From Candidatus Binatia bacterium (GTDB lineage: Bacteria; Desulfobacterota; Binatia; UBA1149; CAITLU01), in NCBI GenBank assembly GCA_036493895.1, contig DASXOZ010000015.1:83446-147445 (forward strand): a stretch of DNA of 64,000 nucleotides, read 5' to 3'. A program made the position numbers and the translations under genes. The notes under the pieces were generated by a model that worked only from the letters and a program-made list of their open reading frames with translations, made no database searches and had not been told where the DNA came from. Below are positions 25,854-34,300 of the stretch, one piece after another. The stretch's first letter is position 1; each line of letters begins with the position of its first letter.

Positions 25854-26219
25854 TCAGTAGATGATCTTGCCTCCCGTGACTTCCTGCGGAGTCACGATGC
25901 GATTGGCAGACTGACGGCGCAGCTCACGCGCTTCCTCGATCATTCGGTCGAGGCCGGCCTGGATCGCGGCGGGGAACTTCTCGATCGCTTCGGCCAGCGT
26001 CTTCGCCTCGACCGGTGCGTGAACCGGCACGAGGCCCTGCGGCGTCAGGATCTGCGTTTCCACCGAGAACATCGTCGGGCGGCCGGGATCGTCGCTGCCG
26101 TCGGCGCGCACCGGCGTCAGGCGACGCACGGTAGCGACGCGCAGATCCGAGAAGACCTCCTCCCGATAGAGATTGTCGGCATCGACCTTGAGGTCATCGA
26201 GCTTGATGGTATCGGCCAC
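25854..26219 (-). CDS. small conserved cytoplasmic protein of unknown function
   Basis: A 121-residue acidic protein without signal peptide or membrane segment. It starts at GTG 26219 (AGAAGGAGAGC upstream) and reads VADTIKLDDLKVDADNLYRE, then a beta-rich part VRRLTPVRADGSDDPGRP and FSVETQILTPQGLVPVHAPV, then a helix LAEAIEKFPAAIQAGLDRMIEEAREL. I recall this arrangement from conserved hypothetical proteins of proteobacteria but know no function. It is downstream of the selenoprotein-like gene on the same strand, separated from it by a 29-bp tandem repeat array. Confidence 0.75.
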   Translation of the reverse strand: MADTIKLDDLKVDADNLYREEVFSDLRVATVRRLTPVRADGSDDPGRPTMFSVETQILTPQGLVPVHAPVEAKTLAEAIEKFPAAIQAGLDRMIEEARELRRQSANRIVTPQEVTGGKIIY

Positions 26220-26234
26220 GGGTCTGCTCTCCTT

Positions 26235-26350
26235 CTTGCGCTTCGCGCTTGCGCGCTCGCCAACTTGCGCTTCGCGCTCTCGCGCTCGCCAATCTGCGCT
26301 TCGCGCTCTCGCGCTCGCCAGCTTGCGCTTCGCGCCTGCGCGTCGGCGAC
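26235..26350. repeat. four-unit 29-bp tandem repeat
   Basis: Four units of 29 bp start at 26235, 26264, 26293 and 26322 and share the core TGCGCTTCGCGCT. The array lies between the stop of the selenoprotein-like gene (26420) and the ribosome site of the next gene (26219). It has no spacers and so is not a CRISPR. Confidence 0.85.
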
Positions 26351-26419
26351 GACGCCGCCGCGGCAGCACAATGCTACGGGTAGGACAGGCAGCACCCGGA
26401 GTCGAGCGGGCCGCGAGAC

Positions 26420-27463
26420 TCAGGAGCGCATGCGGGCCAGCGACGCATAGTCGGGGCTGCCGGCCTGCATCCACTCGCGGTAGAGCTCGAAGAAGTCCGG
26501 TCCCATCGGGTCCAGGCCCCGGATCGGCATCGAGCCGCGACGGATCGTCCAGTCGAGCGGTGACAACTCGCCTGCGCGCACGAAGTGCTTTTCGGCGAGT
26601 TCCAGGTCGCCTCGCTGGAACAGGTGCCACGCGAGCGCGAACTCGGCGCGAGCGAGCTGCTCGTCTTCGGTGGGAACCACCTGCGCGGCAGCGACCTCGG
26701 CGGGCGGCATCGGCAGCTCTCCGCTGCGTACCCAGCGGCGCACGGCATCGAGGTGAGGCCCCGCATCCTTGCCGTGGAAATCCTTGAACAGGTTGCTGCC
26801 GTACTCGATCGCCGCAGGACGCACGATGCGTCCTGCCTCGTCGATCCAGATGACCGTCGAAATGTTGATGATGCCGTAGCGGTGCGCGACGACGTGCTCG
26901 CTGTCGATGAGCGACGGGTGCGTCGGCGCGGCCCTTTCGATGTAAGGGCGTGCGTCTTCGGGCGAACGGTCGAGCGCGACCGTGATCACCGTGAACTTTT
27001 CGTTACCGAGCTCTTCCTGCAGTTGCTGCCAGACCGACAGCTCTTCGCGGCACCCTCACCAGGACGCCCAGGCGATGAGCAGGGCTTTGCGCCCCCGCCA
27101 GTCGCCCAGGCTGTGCATGCGGCCGCTCAGATCCGGCAGCGTGAAATCGGGAGCCATGCCGGTGCGCATCGCGGTGCTTCGGTCGTGCGCGGAGTCGCCG
27201 AGCGCAGCAGCGCGCGCGTCGACGTCCATCGCGAGCGGCCTGCCGAGAAGCGATGCGAACGCCGCGAGGTCGACGCGTCCGTCGCGTACGAGGCCGGAAG
27301 AAGGCGCGACCGGAACACAGATGCCGCCCTGGCAAAGTCCTTCGCTCTTGAGCGCCCAGCCCGTTGCGCGCTCGAGGTCGGGCGCGGCGAGCGTCACGTG
27401 GCCGCCTTCGACCACGGCGTCGACTTCGCAGCGCCGGTTTTCATCGATCAGCGTGAAGCTCAT
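26420..27463 (-). CDS. thioredoxin-fold (TlpA/redoxin-like) protein with in-frame UGA, probable selenoprotein
   Basis: Read through one UGA codon (27058-27056, codon 136) this is a 347-residue protein. The part before UGA has its own cysteine pair (Cys44 and Cys49 in EGLCQGGIC) and then the redoxin strand APDFTLPDLSGRMHSLGDW ending LLIAWASW. The UGA follows immediately, then GCREELSVWQQLQEEL, so the active site reads W-U-G-C-R where TlpA-like proteins have W-C-x-x-C-R. Downstream come the expected redoxin elements (FTVITVALD, HPSLIDSEHVVAHRYGI, STVIWIDEAGRIV) and a helical TPR-like tail. Both halves are in the same frame with no shift. A hairpin at 27041-27025 fits a bacterial SECIS. The alternative is a nonsense mutation or base error of a Cys codon (TGC/TGT to TGA). 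Confidence 0.85.
27025..27041 (-). promoter_or_regulatory. candidate bSECIS apical hairpin downstream of the in-frame UGA
   Basis: On the mRNA, GCUGUC (27041-27036) pairs with GGCAGC (27030-27025), five Watson-Crick pairs and one G-U, closing a GGUCU loop. The loop begins 20 nt after the UGA and starts with G, as bacterial SECIS elements require (loop about 16-37 nt from UGA). Flanking bases 27050-27043 can pair discontinuously with 27022-27016 to extend the stem. Confidence 0.6.
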
Positions 27464-27490
27464 GCGCGTTTCTCCCTTTCCATCGGGGCG

Positions 27491-28012
27491 TCAGGCCGGC
27501 TCGCCCGGCGGCCCCCCATTGCGCAGCGGATAGAAAACCCGCGGCTCGCGGTCGCGCTGCATTCCTTTCAGCACGGCATTGTACATGCGACGGAACCTCA
27601 GGCGCTCCCAGAAGTCCAGATGCATCATCTCGCCGTACGTGAGCTGGCGCTGCTTCTGCCACATCGAGTGCCAGCCGCTGCCGACGCTGACGACCACCGG
27701 CACGTCGACTTCGTTGTACTGGTCTGCCGTGATGTCGACCGTGTGCTGGCCGACGCGCAGCCATACGTGGGACTGCCACGGATCGCCGTTCGGGCCACCT
27801 CCGCGCTCGCCGTGGACGAACGTGACCAGCGGAACGTGAAGGTCGGTGACGAGGTAGCGCGCCAGCAGCTGGGAGCTGTGCTTGCAGCAGCCCACGGGAA
27901 AGCGCGCCATGATCTTGGCATGGCGACGCAGGCGGGACTTCTCGATCGCGCGACGAAAGTCGAGCGCGATCACCGCCAGTTCATGGGTGGTGCTGGGTGG
28001 ACGCGTCCTCAT
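27491..28012 (-). CDS. putative transglutaminase-like cysteine protein
   Basis: A 173-residue cytoplasmic protein with a possible papain/transglutaminase-like triad: Cys42/Cys43 in RFPVGCCKHSSQLLARYL, His82 in PWQSHVWLRVG and Asp93 in HTVDITADQY. The order Cys-His-Asp, with the Cys at the start of a helix and H and D on following strands, is typical of that fold, and similar uncharacterised proteins share the G-x-C-x-x-x-S and D-I-T-A-D-Q motifs. The first gene of a likely three-gene unit, it ends 27 bp before the selenoprotein-like gene. The ATG at 28012 was preferred to an upstream one at 28096 because the first 28 residues of the longer form are basic and unconserved-looking. Confidence 0.7.
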   Translation of the reverse strand: MRTRPPSTTHELAVIALDFRRAIEKSRLRRHAKIMARFPVGCCKHSSQLLARYLVTDLHVPLVTFVHGERGGGPNGDPWQSHVWLRVGQHTVDITADQYNEVDVPVVVSVGSGWHSMWQKQRQLTYGEMMHLDFWERLRFRRMYNAVLKGMQRDREPRVFYPLRNGGPPGEPA

Positions 28013-28220
28013 CGATTCCCCCGGCGCACGCCGGCCTTCCCTCTGCCGCCGTGCGCCTTGCAGGTTTTTGTAGCGGGTTTGCCGCGCTTTGACCACAGCC
28101 CCGGGCGCCGGCAGTGCGAGCGCGCCCGGTGGTGCGACGGCAGCGGGGCCGGCATGCCGCGCTGCGGTGGGCGGCGTCGGCTATCCGGCGCGGTCGGCTG
28201 CGCGGGAAACCGGCAGCGAG

Positions 28221-29375
28221 TCAGAGCTTGGCGGCGCGAAGACGCGGCGACGGCGACGGCTCGGCCGCATCCTGCTCGCCCGCGGTGCCGGCGATGAAGG
28301 CTTCGGTCAGCCGGAACGCTTCGTCGTCGGGATGCTGGCGGGGAGGATGCTTGCAGAAGAACGCGGACGGGCCTTCGAGCACTCCGGACCAGCCGCGGTC
28401 CAGGGCCAGGCGGCAGCAGCGGATCGCATCGATGGCGACCCCGGCCGAATTCGGCGAATCCTCGACCGAGAGCCTCAGCTCGATGTTCATCGGCACGTCG
28501 CCGAACAGGCGGCCCTCGATGCGCAGGAAGCACACCTTGTTGTCGTTCTGCCACGGCACGTAGTCGCTCGGGCCGATGTGGATGCAGTCGTCGGCGAGCC
28601 GGTCGGCGGCAACCGACTGCACCGCCTCGGTTTTCGAGATCTTCTTCGACTCGAGGCGGCGGCGGTCGAGCATGTTGAGGAAGTCGGTATTGCCCCCGGT
28701 GTTGAGCTGGTAGGTGCGGTCGATGCTCACGCCGCGCCTGGCAAAAAGATCGACGAGGGCGCGGTGCGTGATGGTCGCCCCGAGTTGGGCCTTGATGTCG
28801 TCGCCGATCAGCGGAAGACCGGCATCTTCGAATTTCTGGGCCCATGCAGGGTCGCTCGCGATGAAGACGGGCATGTTGTTGACCAGCGCGCAGCCGGCCT
28901 CGAGCGCCGCGCTCGCGTAAAAGCGCGTCGCCTCTTCCGATCCCACCGGCAGGTAGTTGACGAGGATCTCGGCGCCGCTGCGCTTGAGCTCTTTTACGAC
29001 GTCCGAAAGTTCCGGCTCGGGCTCATCGCTGGCTACGAACCGGCGCGCGTCGGGCCATTCGGCCATGTGCGCCGGAAGACCGTCGAGAATTCGCCCCATG
29101 CGCACGTGTACGCCGCAGGGCGCGACCTCGGGACAGAAGCGGACGGTGCAGTTGGGCGCGGCAAAAATCGCCTCGGAGACGTCGCATCCCACCTTGCGGC
29201 GATCGATGTCGAAGGCGGCAACGACCCGGATGTCGCCGGCCCGATAGCCGCCGATGTCGTGGTGCATCAAACCTGCGCGGTCGGCGGGGCCCCGCCCGTC
29301 GTAGTAGTGGATTCCCTGCAACAGGGAGCTGGCGCAGTTGCCGACTCCGACTACCGCGATCTTGATCGAGCCCAT
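28221..29375 (-). CDS. ino1: inositol-3-phosphate synthase
   Basis: A 384-residue NAD-dependent enzyme converting glucose-6-phosphate to 1L-myo-inositol-3-phosphate, the committed step to inositol lipids or inositol-based solutes. The NAD site is VVGVGNCASSLLQG at the N-terminus, and the catalytic region contains NYLPVGSEEATRFYA, DDIKAQLGATITHR and LNTGGNTDFLNMLDRRRLESKKISKTE, including the conserved lysines. Length and motifs fit the short prokaryotic (archaeal/actinobacterial-type) form. ATG 29375 gives the family N-terminus directly. It stands alone on the minus strand, divergent from the desaturase. Confidence 0.93.
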   Translation of the reverse strand: MGSIKIAVVGVGNCASSLLQGIHYYDGRGPADRAGLMHHDIGGYRAGDIRVVAAFDIDRRKVGCDVSEAIFAAPNCTVRFCPEVAPCGVHVRMGRILDGLPAHMAEWPDARRFVASDEPEPELSDVVKELKRSGAEILVNYLPVGSEEATRFYASAALEAGCALVNNMPVFIASDPAWAQKFEDAGLPLIGDDIKAQLGATITHRALVDLFARRGVSIDRTYQLNTGGNTDFLNMLDRRRLESKKISKTEAVQSVAADRLADDCIHIGPSDYVPWQNDNKVCFLRIEGRLFGDVPMNIELRLSVEDSPNSAGVAIDAIRCCRLALDRGWSGVLEGPSAFFCKHPPRQHPDDEAFRLTEAFIAGTAGEQDAAEPSPSPRLRAAKL

Positions 29376-29571
29376 CGGACCTCCGCTTCCTGGACGGGAG
29401 GAAGGATCAGGGCGGGCACGAGCCCCGCCAAAATGGCGCCATACCGGCGAACCGAGTCTGGGTCTGCCCCCGCCGCTTTTCAACCACGCTGCCGTCCGGG
29501 GACCGGGCCGAGGCCAAATCCGCGGTTTTTCTGTAGTGATGGCAGCGCGCCTGTGGCACAGTCACCGCCCA

Positions 29572-30741
29572 ATGAGCACCCCCGCCCCGTCCGCCCGCCG
29601 CCCCATCAACTGGCCTACCGTACTTTTCATCGTCGGCACCTCGCTCGGTGCGCTCGCCTGGCCGGTCTACGCGTGGAACTACGGTGTGACCTGGTCCGAA
29701 ATCATCATGGCGGTGGTCTATTTCTACGGATGCGGGATGTCGATCACGATCGGCTACCACCGCCTGCTGTCGCATCGCACGTTCAAGGCCCATCCGTTCG
29801 CCGAGGCGATGCTGCTCGTCATTGGTTCGGCGGCCTGGCAGGGCTCGGCGCTGGAATGGTCGGTGGACCACATCCAGCACCACTCCCACATCGACACCGA
29901 GGCCGATCCTTACAATCGCCGCCGCGGATTCTGGTACTCGCACATCGGATGGCTGCTGCGCCGCGAGAGCGGCACGCAGATGTCGCGCATCCCTCCGTTC
30001 CTCAAGAACGATCGCCTCGTGATGTTCCAGGATCGCTGGTACGTGCCGATCGCCGTCTTCGTCAGCTTCGTGATTCCGTTCGCGCTGTGCGGCTGGGGCG
30101 GCCTGCTGCTGGTCGGCGCCGTGCGCATCGTCGCGCTGCACCACACCACGTGGTTCATCAACTCGTGGGCCCACACTGGAAAGCAGCGGCCGTACGACCC
30201 TCAGGTAACGGCGGCCGACAACGGCTTTCTCGCGCTGTTCACGTTCGGCGAGGGCTGGCACAACTACCATCACGCGTTCCCGAACGACTATCGCAACGGC
30301 GTGCGCGCCTTCCACTGGGATCCGACCAAGTGGGCGATCTGGACGATGTCCAAGCTCGGCATGGCCCACGACCTCAAGCGCGTAGCGCCGGCGACGATGT
30401 GGCGCCGGCGCGTCGAGGCACTGCTGGCGTGGGACGGCTGCCCTCGCACCCGCGCAAATCTCCTCGATGGAACCAGGTCGTCGCTCGAGCGCCTGGCCCG
30501 CCGCAGCGAGTCGCGCATCGCCGAGCTTGCCTCGCGCGTGCACGAGACCGCCGCCGCTTCCCAGGCCGATCTTCTCGAGCTTCGCCGCCGCGTGCGCGAG
30601 CGCATGGACGGATGGAAGCGTGCGCGTGACCGCCGCAGCCTCTCTCGCGCGCGCCGCATCGAGGAGCTGGTCGAGCAGGTGATGCTCTACCGCGAGCTGC
30701 TCGAGCGGCTGTCGGCCGTACCGGCCTTCCAGGCCAGGTAG
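29572..30741 (+). CDS. acyl-CoA delta-9-type fatty acid desaturase
   Basis: A 389-residue membrane di-iron desaturase. The three histidine boxes are HRLLSH (63-68), HIQHH (100-104) and HNYHH (230-234), in the spacing of the delta-9 acyl-CoA/acyl-lipid class, with hydrophobic pairs at about 14-35, 43-60 and 158-188. It introduces a double bond in saturated acyl chains using O2 and an electron donor, so the organism is probably aerobic. A C-terminal extension of about 90 residues after the core is charged and helical (SESRIAELASRVHETAA and following) and likely coiled coil. The last 55 bp overlap the convergent DUF3604 gene. Confidence 0.93.
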   Translation: MSTPAPSARRPINWPTVLFIVGTSLGALAWPVYAWNYGVTWSEIIMAVVYFYGCGMSITIGYHRLLSHRTFKAHPFAEAMLLVIGSAAWQGSALEWSVDHIQHHSHIDTEADPYNRRRGFWYSHIGWLLRRESGTQMSRIPPFLKNDRLVMFQDRWYVPIAVFVSFVIPFALCGWGGLLLVGAVRIVALHHTTWFINSWAHTGKQRPYDPQVTAADNGFLALFTFGEGWHNYHHAFPNDYRNGVRAFHWDPTKWAIWTMSKLGMAHDLKRVAPATMWRRRVEALLAWDGCPRTRANLLDGTRSSLERLARRSESRIAELASRVHETAAASQADLLELRRRVRERMDGWKRARDRRSLSRARRIEELVEQVMLYRELLERLSAVPAFQAR

Positions 30742-33011
30742 ATCGGCGACGACCACGCCCTCTCCTCGCTCGGCGCGAGGCAATCGTCGTCGAAAGGGGT
30801 GCGCCAGTCGCCGTAGCACGGGTTGACGCTCGTGCACGGCCCCTTGTCGCCTGCCTTGCAGCGCAGTCCAGCGGCATTGATCGCCGGCGTCGGCTCCTGG
30901 ATCGCGCGAACGTAGTACAGCGCGTCGCGCGAGCCCGGCCCGAAGTCGTCGTCGGCGAACTCGCCGACGCAGCCCGACGACTCGCCCGAGCACGGAATCG
31001 TCTTCCACGGATCCTCGATGAGGCCGGCGATCGGCTCGCCGGGACGCACCTGCGGGCGGATGCGGACGATCTCCAGGCGCCGGATGACGTGGCGGCGTTC
31101 GCCGGGGTTGTAACACTCGCCGCCGCACAGCGACTCGATCCTGTCGGCGCCGAGCCCGGTCGCCGCATAGTCGGGGCAGCCCGGCTTCTGCTCGAAGCTG
31201 CCGACCGCGCGCACGCGAAAATGCGGCGTTCCCGACCATGCGACGCTCGCTCCCATCGGTGCGACGGAATTGGCGCCGCGCACCAGGTCGAACCACAACA
31301 GGATGCGCTCGCCGCTGGTCGCGTAGACTTCGCGGCGCTGGAGCGCATCCCAGATCGACTGGCGGTTGCGACCCTCGGCGTGCACGGCCACCAGGCCTCC
31401 GGTGTAAAAGAACGAGGATCCGCGCTCGTAGTCGAGGATCTGGAAGCGCTGGAAGCGGTTGACCTTCGGATCGATCGCTTCCGATTTCGGGCGCGGCTCG
31501 CCGAGCGGCCGCACCCAGTCGTGCCAGAAGTCGCTGCGAGGCCCGAAGGCTTCCGTCATCTGCTGGCGGTGAAACTCCTTGTAGCCGGTGCCGGGCCTGG
31601 CGGTGTGGTCGTCGCTCGATGCCACGAAGCCGAACTGGAAACGGCGCAGGCGGTCGGGGTCGGTGAAATCGCTCAGCGCCAGCGCGTACTGCACCGAGCC
31701 TCCGGGACGGTGCTCGAACGGAGGATCGAAGCAGTCGAGGCACTGGCCGCAGCCTCCCCAGTCCGCGACATCGGCACCCGAGATCGTCAGGCGTCCCGAC
31801 GCACCGGCGGCAAGGTAGTTGCGGCGCGCGTCCTCGACTCGCCCGCGGCATTCGGCCGAGTCGGGATTCTCGCAGCGAGCACGGATGATTTCCCCGGCGC
31901 GCCAGCAGCACGGCTCGTAACCCGCAGAAGGTTCGGGACAGACGAGGTGCCCTTCGGGGTCCACGCTCGCCTCGCGCCAGGTGCGGTACTGCTCGGCATT
32001 GCCGTGGCCCGAATCGATCTCGATGAGCTTCTCGAAACCTTCGTCGTTCTCGGTGCCGCGCAGCGAGCGGTCGATGTAGTAACCTGGCGGCGTGTACATG
32101 CCCCAGCTCGTTCCGTGCGGGATCACGGTGGCCACCGATCCCCACTGCCTCAGCTTCGCGAACAGCTCGGCCGGGGTCTTCGCGTAGTCCATGCAGTCTT
32201 CGTGCACGTCCTTGACGTCGACGTCGTCGGGACAGGAGTCGACGTCGCGCGTGTCGCTCCAGTACGCCAGGAAATCCTCGTAGCGGCTGCGGTAACGCCA
32301 GTCGGCAAGCGGCAGCAGCCAGCGCACCGACAGCGGCAGCTTGTCGCGCATGGCCTGGCCGCTGAAGCCGGCAGCCGCGACGGGGCGCGCCGGGATCTTG
32401 TCGTCGTCGAGATCGCGCAGGATCACGTTGCGATGGCCGTAGTGCTCGTCGGCCGTGAGGCCGATCTGCGTCCACTCCCATCCGAGGTACGAAACGAGGT
32501 CCTGGTCGTGCGACGTGCCCGAGACGGCGTTGCACTTGCGGATCGAATCGATGGTGTCGCGCCAGCGCTGCGGAGTAAGCGTCTCGGCGTGGTCGGTGAT
32601 GCTCCAGAAATCCAGTGCCGAGCAGTAGCGCGCGAAATCGCAGGCGTCGGCCACCGGGTGCGTGCCTTCACCCTGCATGAGCGGAAGGCTCATCACGTAG
32701 GCGTCCGAGGACCAGGTGCTGTGCACGTGCAGGTCGCCGAACAGGATCTGCTTGTCGGGAACCTTGACACCGAGCACTGCCGCTACCTGCGCGGCAGCCT
32801 TCGCGCCGGCGGCCTCGCGCGCGGCGATCACCTGCTGCGGAATCGCCTCTCCGTGGATCTTGCCCGGGCCGTGGGACTTGCCGCCGCAGCCCGCCGCCAT
32901 CGCGCAGGCCGCGACGCTCGAGAAAAAGCAGGTTGCGGAAAAACCCCGGACCGAGGGCCGTGCCCCGATTGCGCGCGACACCAAGGCGAAAAAACGCCGC
33001 TGTAGCTGCAT
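30687..33011 (-). CDS. DUF3604 family lipoprotein (PHP-like metallohydrolase fold)
   Basis: A 774-residue protein of the DUF3604 family. The N-terminus looks like a lipoprotein signal with lipobox MAAGC (Cys42). The domain opens with FGDLHVHSTWSSDA, whose H-x-H is the PHP-type metal motif, followed by FWSITDHAE and a later SSDDHTARPG, giving further metal ligands. The sequence has many cysteines (for example WGGCGQCLDCFDPP), suggesting disulfides outside the cytoplasm. DUF3604 genes are frequent in deltaproteobacteria and marine bacteria; some relatives are implicated in phosphonate or organophosphate breakdown, but the substrate is unknown. The 3' end overlaps the desaturase gene by 55 bp. 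Confidence 0.87.
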   Translation of the reverse strand: MQLQRRFFALVSRAIGARPSVRGFSATCFFSSVAACAMAAGCGGKSHGPGKIHGEAIPQQVIAAREAAGAKAAAQVAAVLGVKVPDKQILFGDLHVHSTWSSDAYVMSLPLMQGEGTHPVADACDFARYCSALDFWSITDHAETLTPQRWRDTIDSIRKCNAVSGTSHDQDLVSYLGWEWTQIGLTADEHYGHRNVILRDLDDDKIPARPVAAAGFSGQAMRDKLPLSVRWLLPLADWRYRSRYEDFLAYWSDTRDVDSCPDDVDVKDVHEDCMDYAKTPAELFAKLRQWGSVATVIPHGTSWGMYTPPGYYIDRSLRGTENDEGFEKLIEIDSGHGNAEQYRTWREASVDPEGHLVCPEPSAGYEPCCWRAGEIIRARCENPDSAECRGRVEDARRNYLAAGASGRLTISGADVADWGGCGQCLDCFDPPFEHRPGGSVQYALALSDFTDPDRLRRFQFGFVASSDDHTARPGTGYKEFHRQQMTEAFGPRSDFWHDWVRPLGEPRPKSEAIDPKVNRFQRFQILDYERGSSFFYTGGLVAVHAEGRNRQSIWDALQRREVYATSGERILLWFDLVRGANSVAPMGASVAWSGTPHFRVRAVGSFEQKPGCPDYAATGLGADRIESLCGGECYNPGERRHVIRRLEIVRIRPQVRPGEPIAGLIEDPWKTIPCSGESSGCVGEFADDDFGPGSRDALYYVRAIQEPTPAINAAGLRCKAGDKGPCTSVNPCYGDWRTPFDDDCLAPSEERAWSSPIYLAWKAGTADSRSSSSR

Positions 33012-33301
33012 CCTACAGCAAGTTTTCGCAACGCCGGTGTCGCGTGCAAGCGGCGTGCGGGCCGACGGGAGGGGTTTTCCCGCAGCCTGCAAGAGCGCCG
33101 GCCAGGTCGCCTTGCGCCGCACGTCGCTGCGACCGGACACCGTCGGCATCATGCCCTTGCGCTGCAGGGGCGCCAATCCGGCAAGCGGCCGGCACCGGCA
33201 AAAACGTCGGCAAGAAACTCGGCAAGAGCGCCCGCAAGAACGTCGACAGCGGCGCCGGCGGCCGGTTGTCCGCCTCCGCATGACGTGACAGGCTCTGCAG
33301 G

Positions 33302-34300
33302 ATGTCCACGGCCGCGCAAAAAGACCCCGAAGCGGGAAAACGACTGCTGGTCGCGAGCCCGCGCGGATTCTGCGCCGGCGTCTCCTACGCGATCGAGATC
33401 GTCGACCTCGTGCTCGACCACTACGGGCCGCCGGTGTGGGTGCGGCACGAGATCGTCCACAACCGTCACGTCTGCGACCGGCTGCGTGCCCGCGGCGCCA
33501 TGTTCGTCGACGACCTGTCGCTGGTGCCGCCCGGCAGCCTGCTGATTTTCTCGGCCCACGGAGTGGCGCCGTCGGTGCGCGCCGAAGCCGAGGAACGGCG
33601 TCTTCGCGTCATCGACGCCACGTGTCCGCTGGTGACGAAAGTCCACCTCGAAGCGCTGCGCTTCGCGCGCGAGGACTACCACATCCTGCTGATCGGCCAT
33701 CGCGGGCACGTCGAGGTCGAAGGAACGCTCGGTCACGCGCCCGAGCGCATGACGCTCGTCGAAACCGTCGCCGACGTCGACGCACTCGACATTCCGATCG
33801 ATGAGCCGGTCGCGGTCGTCACACAGACCACGCTGTCGGTAGACGACACCCGGGAAGTCGTCGAAGCGATCCAGCGCCGGTTTCCGCAAGCGCGCACACC
33901 GAAGAAGGACGACATCTGCTATGCGACGCAGAACCGCCAGACCGCGGTCAAGGACCTGGCCGGCCACTGCGAGCTGGTCATCGTCATCGGATCGCCGAGC
34001 TCGAGCAACGCCAACCGCCTCGTCGAAGTCGCAAGGACGCGCGGCGCCGAAGCGCACCTGATCGAATGCGCCGGCGACATCGATCCGAGTTGGCTCGACA
34101 ACGTCACGGTCGTCGGGCTGACCGCCGGTGCCTCCACTCCCGAATCGCTCGTCCAGGAGACCACCGAAAGGCTTCGCTCTCTTGGCTGCAACGATGTCGA
34201 GGACCTGGAGACCGCGCGCGAGAACGTCACGTTCACGCTGCCCCGCGAGTTGAGGGCGATCGCCGCTGTACCGGGCCCGCGAACTCGCGAAGGATCTTGA
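33302..34300 (+). CDS. ispH: 4-hydroxy-3-methylbut-2-enyl diphosphate reductase
   Basis: A 332-residue iron-sulfur enzyme that makes IPP and DMAPP in the last step of the MEP isoprenoid pathway. The three cluster cysteines are Cys24 (RGFCAGV), Cys108 (DATCPLVTKVH) and Cys206 (ICYATQNRQ). Substrate-binding histidines lie in FSAHGVAP and GHRGHVEVEGT, and IGSPSSSNANRL and TAGASTPE close the site. Length is normal. The 3' end overlaps the convergent mutY gene by 68 bp. Confidence 0.96.
   Translation: MSTAAQKDPEAGKRLLVASPRGFCAGVSYAIEIVDLVLDHYGPPVWVRHEIVHNRHVCDRLRARGAMFVDDLSLVPPGSLLIFSAHGVAPSVRAEAEERRLRVIDATCPLVTKVHLEALRFAREDYHILLIGHRGHVEVEGTLGHAPERMTLVETVADVDALDIPIDEPVAVVTQTTLSVDDTREVVEAIQRRFPQARTPKKDDICYATQNRQTAVKDLAGHCELVIVIGSPSSSNANRLVEVARTRGAEAHLIECAGDIDPSWLDNVTVVGLTAGASTPESLVQETTERLRSLGCNDVEDLETARENVTFTLPRELRAIAAVPGPRTREGS

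Noticed and set aside
26420..27463. Reading the UGA region as two independent genes
   Set aside because: The downstream part has no ATG start (only an internal GTG after strand GNEKFT) and lacks its own N-terminal fold; the upstream part would stop right at the redox motif.
29407..32535. 1042-codon frame on the minus strand across the desaturase and DUF3604 region
   Set aside because: It is another frame of the DUF3604 gene and antisense to the desaturase; Arg-rich translation with no motifs, while both real genes have clear family hallmarks.
33012..33301. Small gene between DUF3604 and ispH
   Set aside because: Open frames on both strands exist but give Lys/Arg- or Pro/Leu-rich translations without ribosome sites or recognisable motifs.
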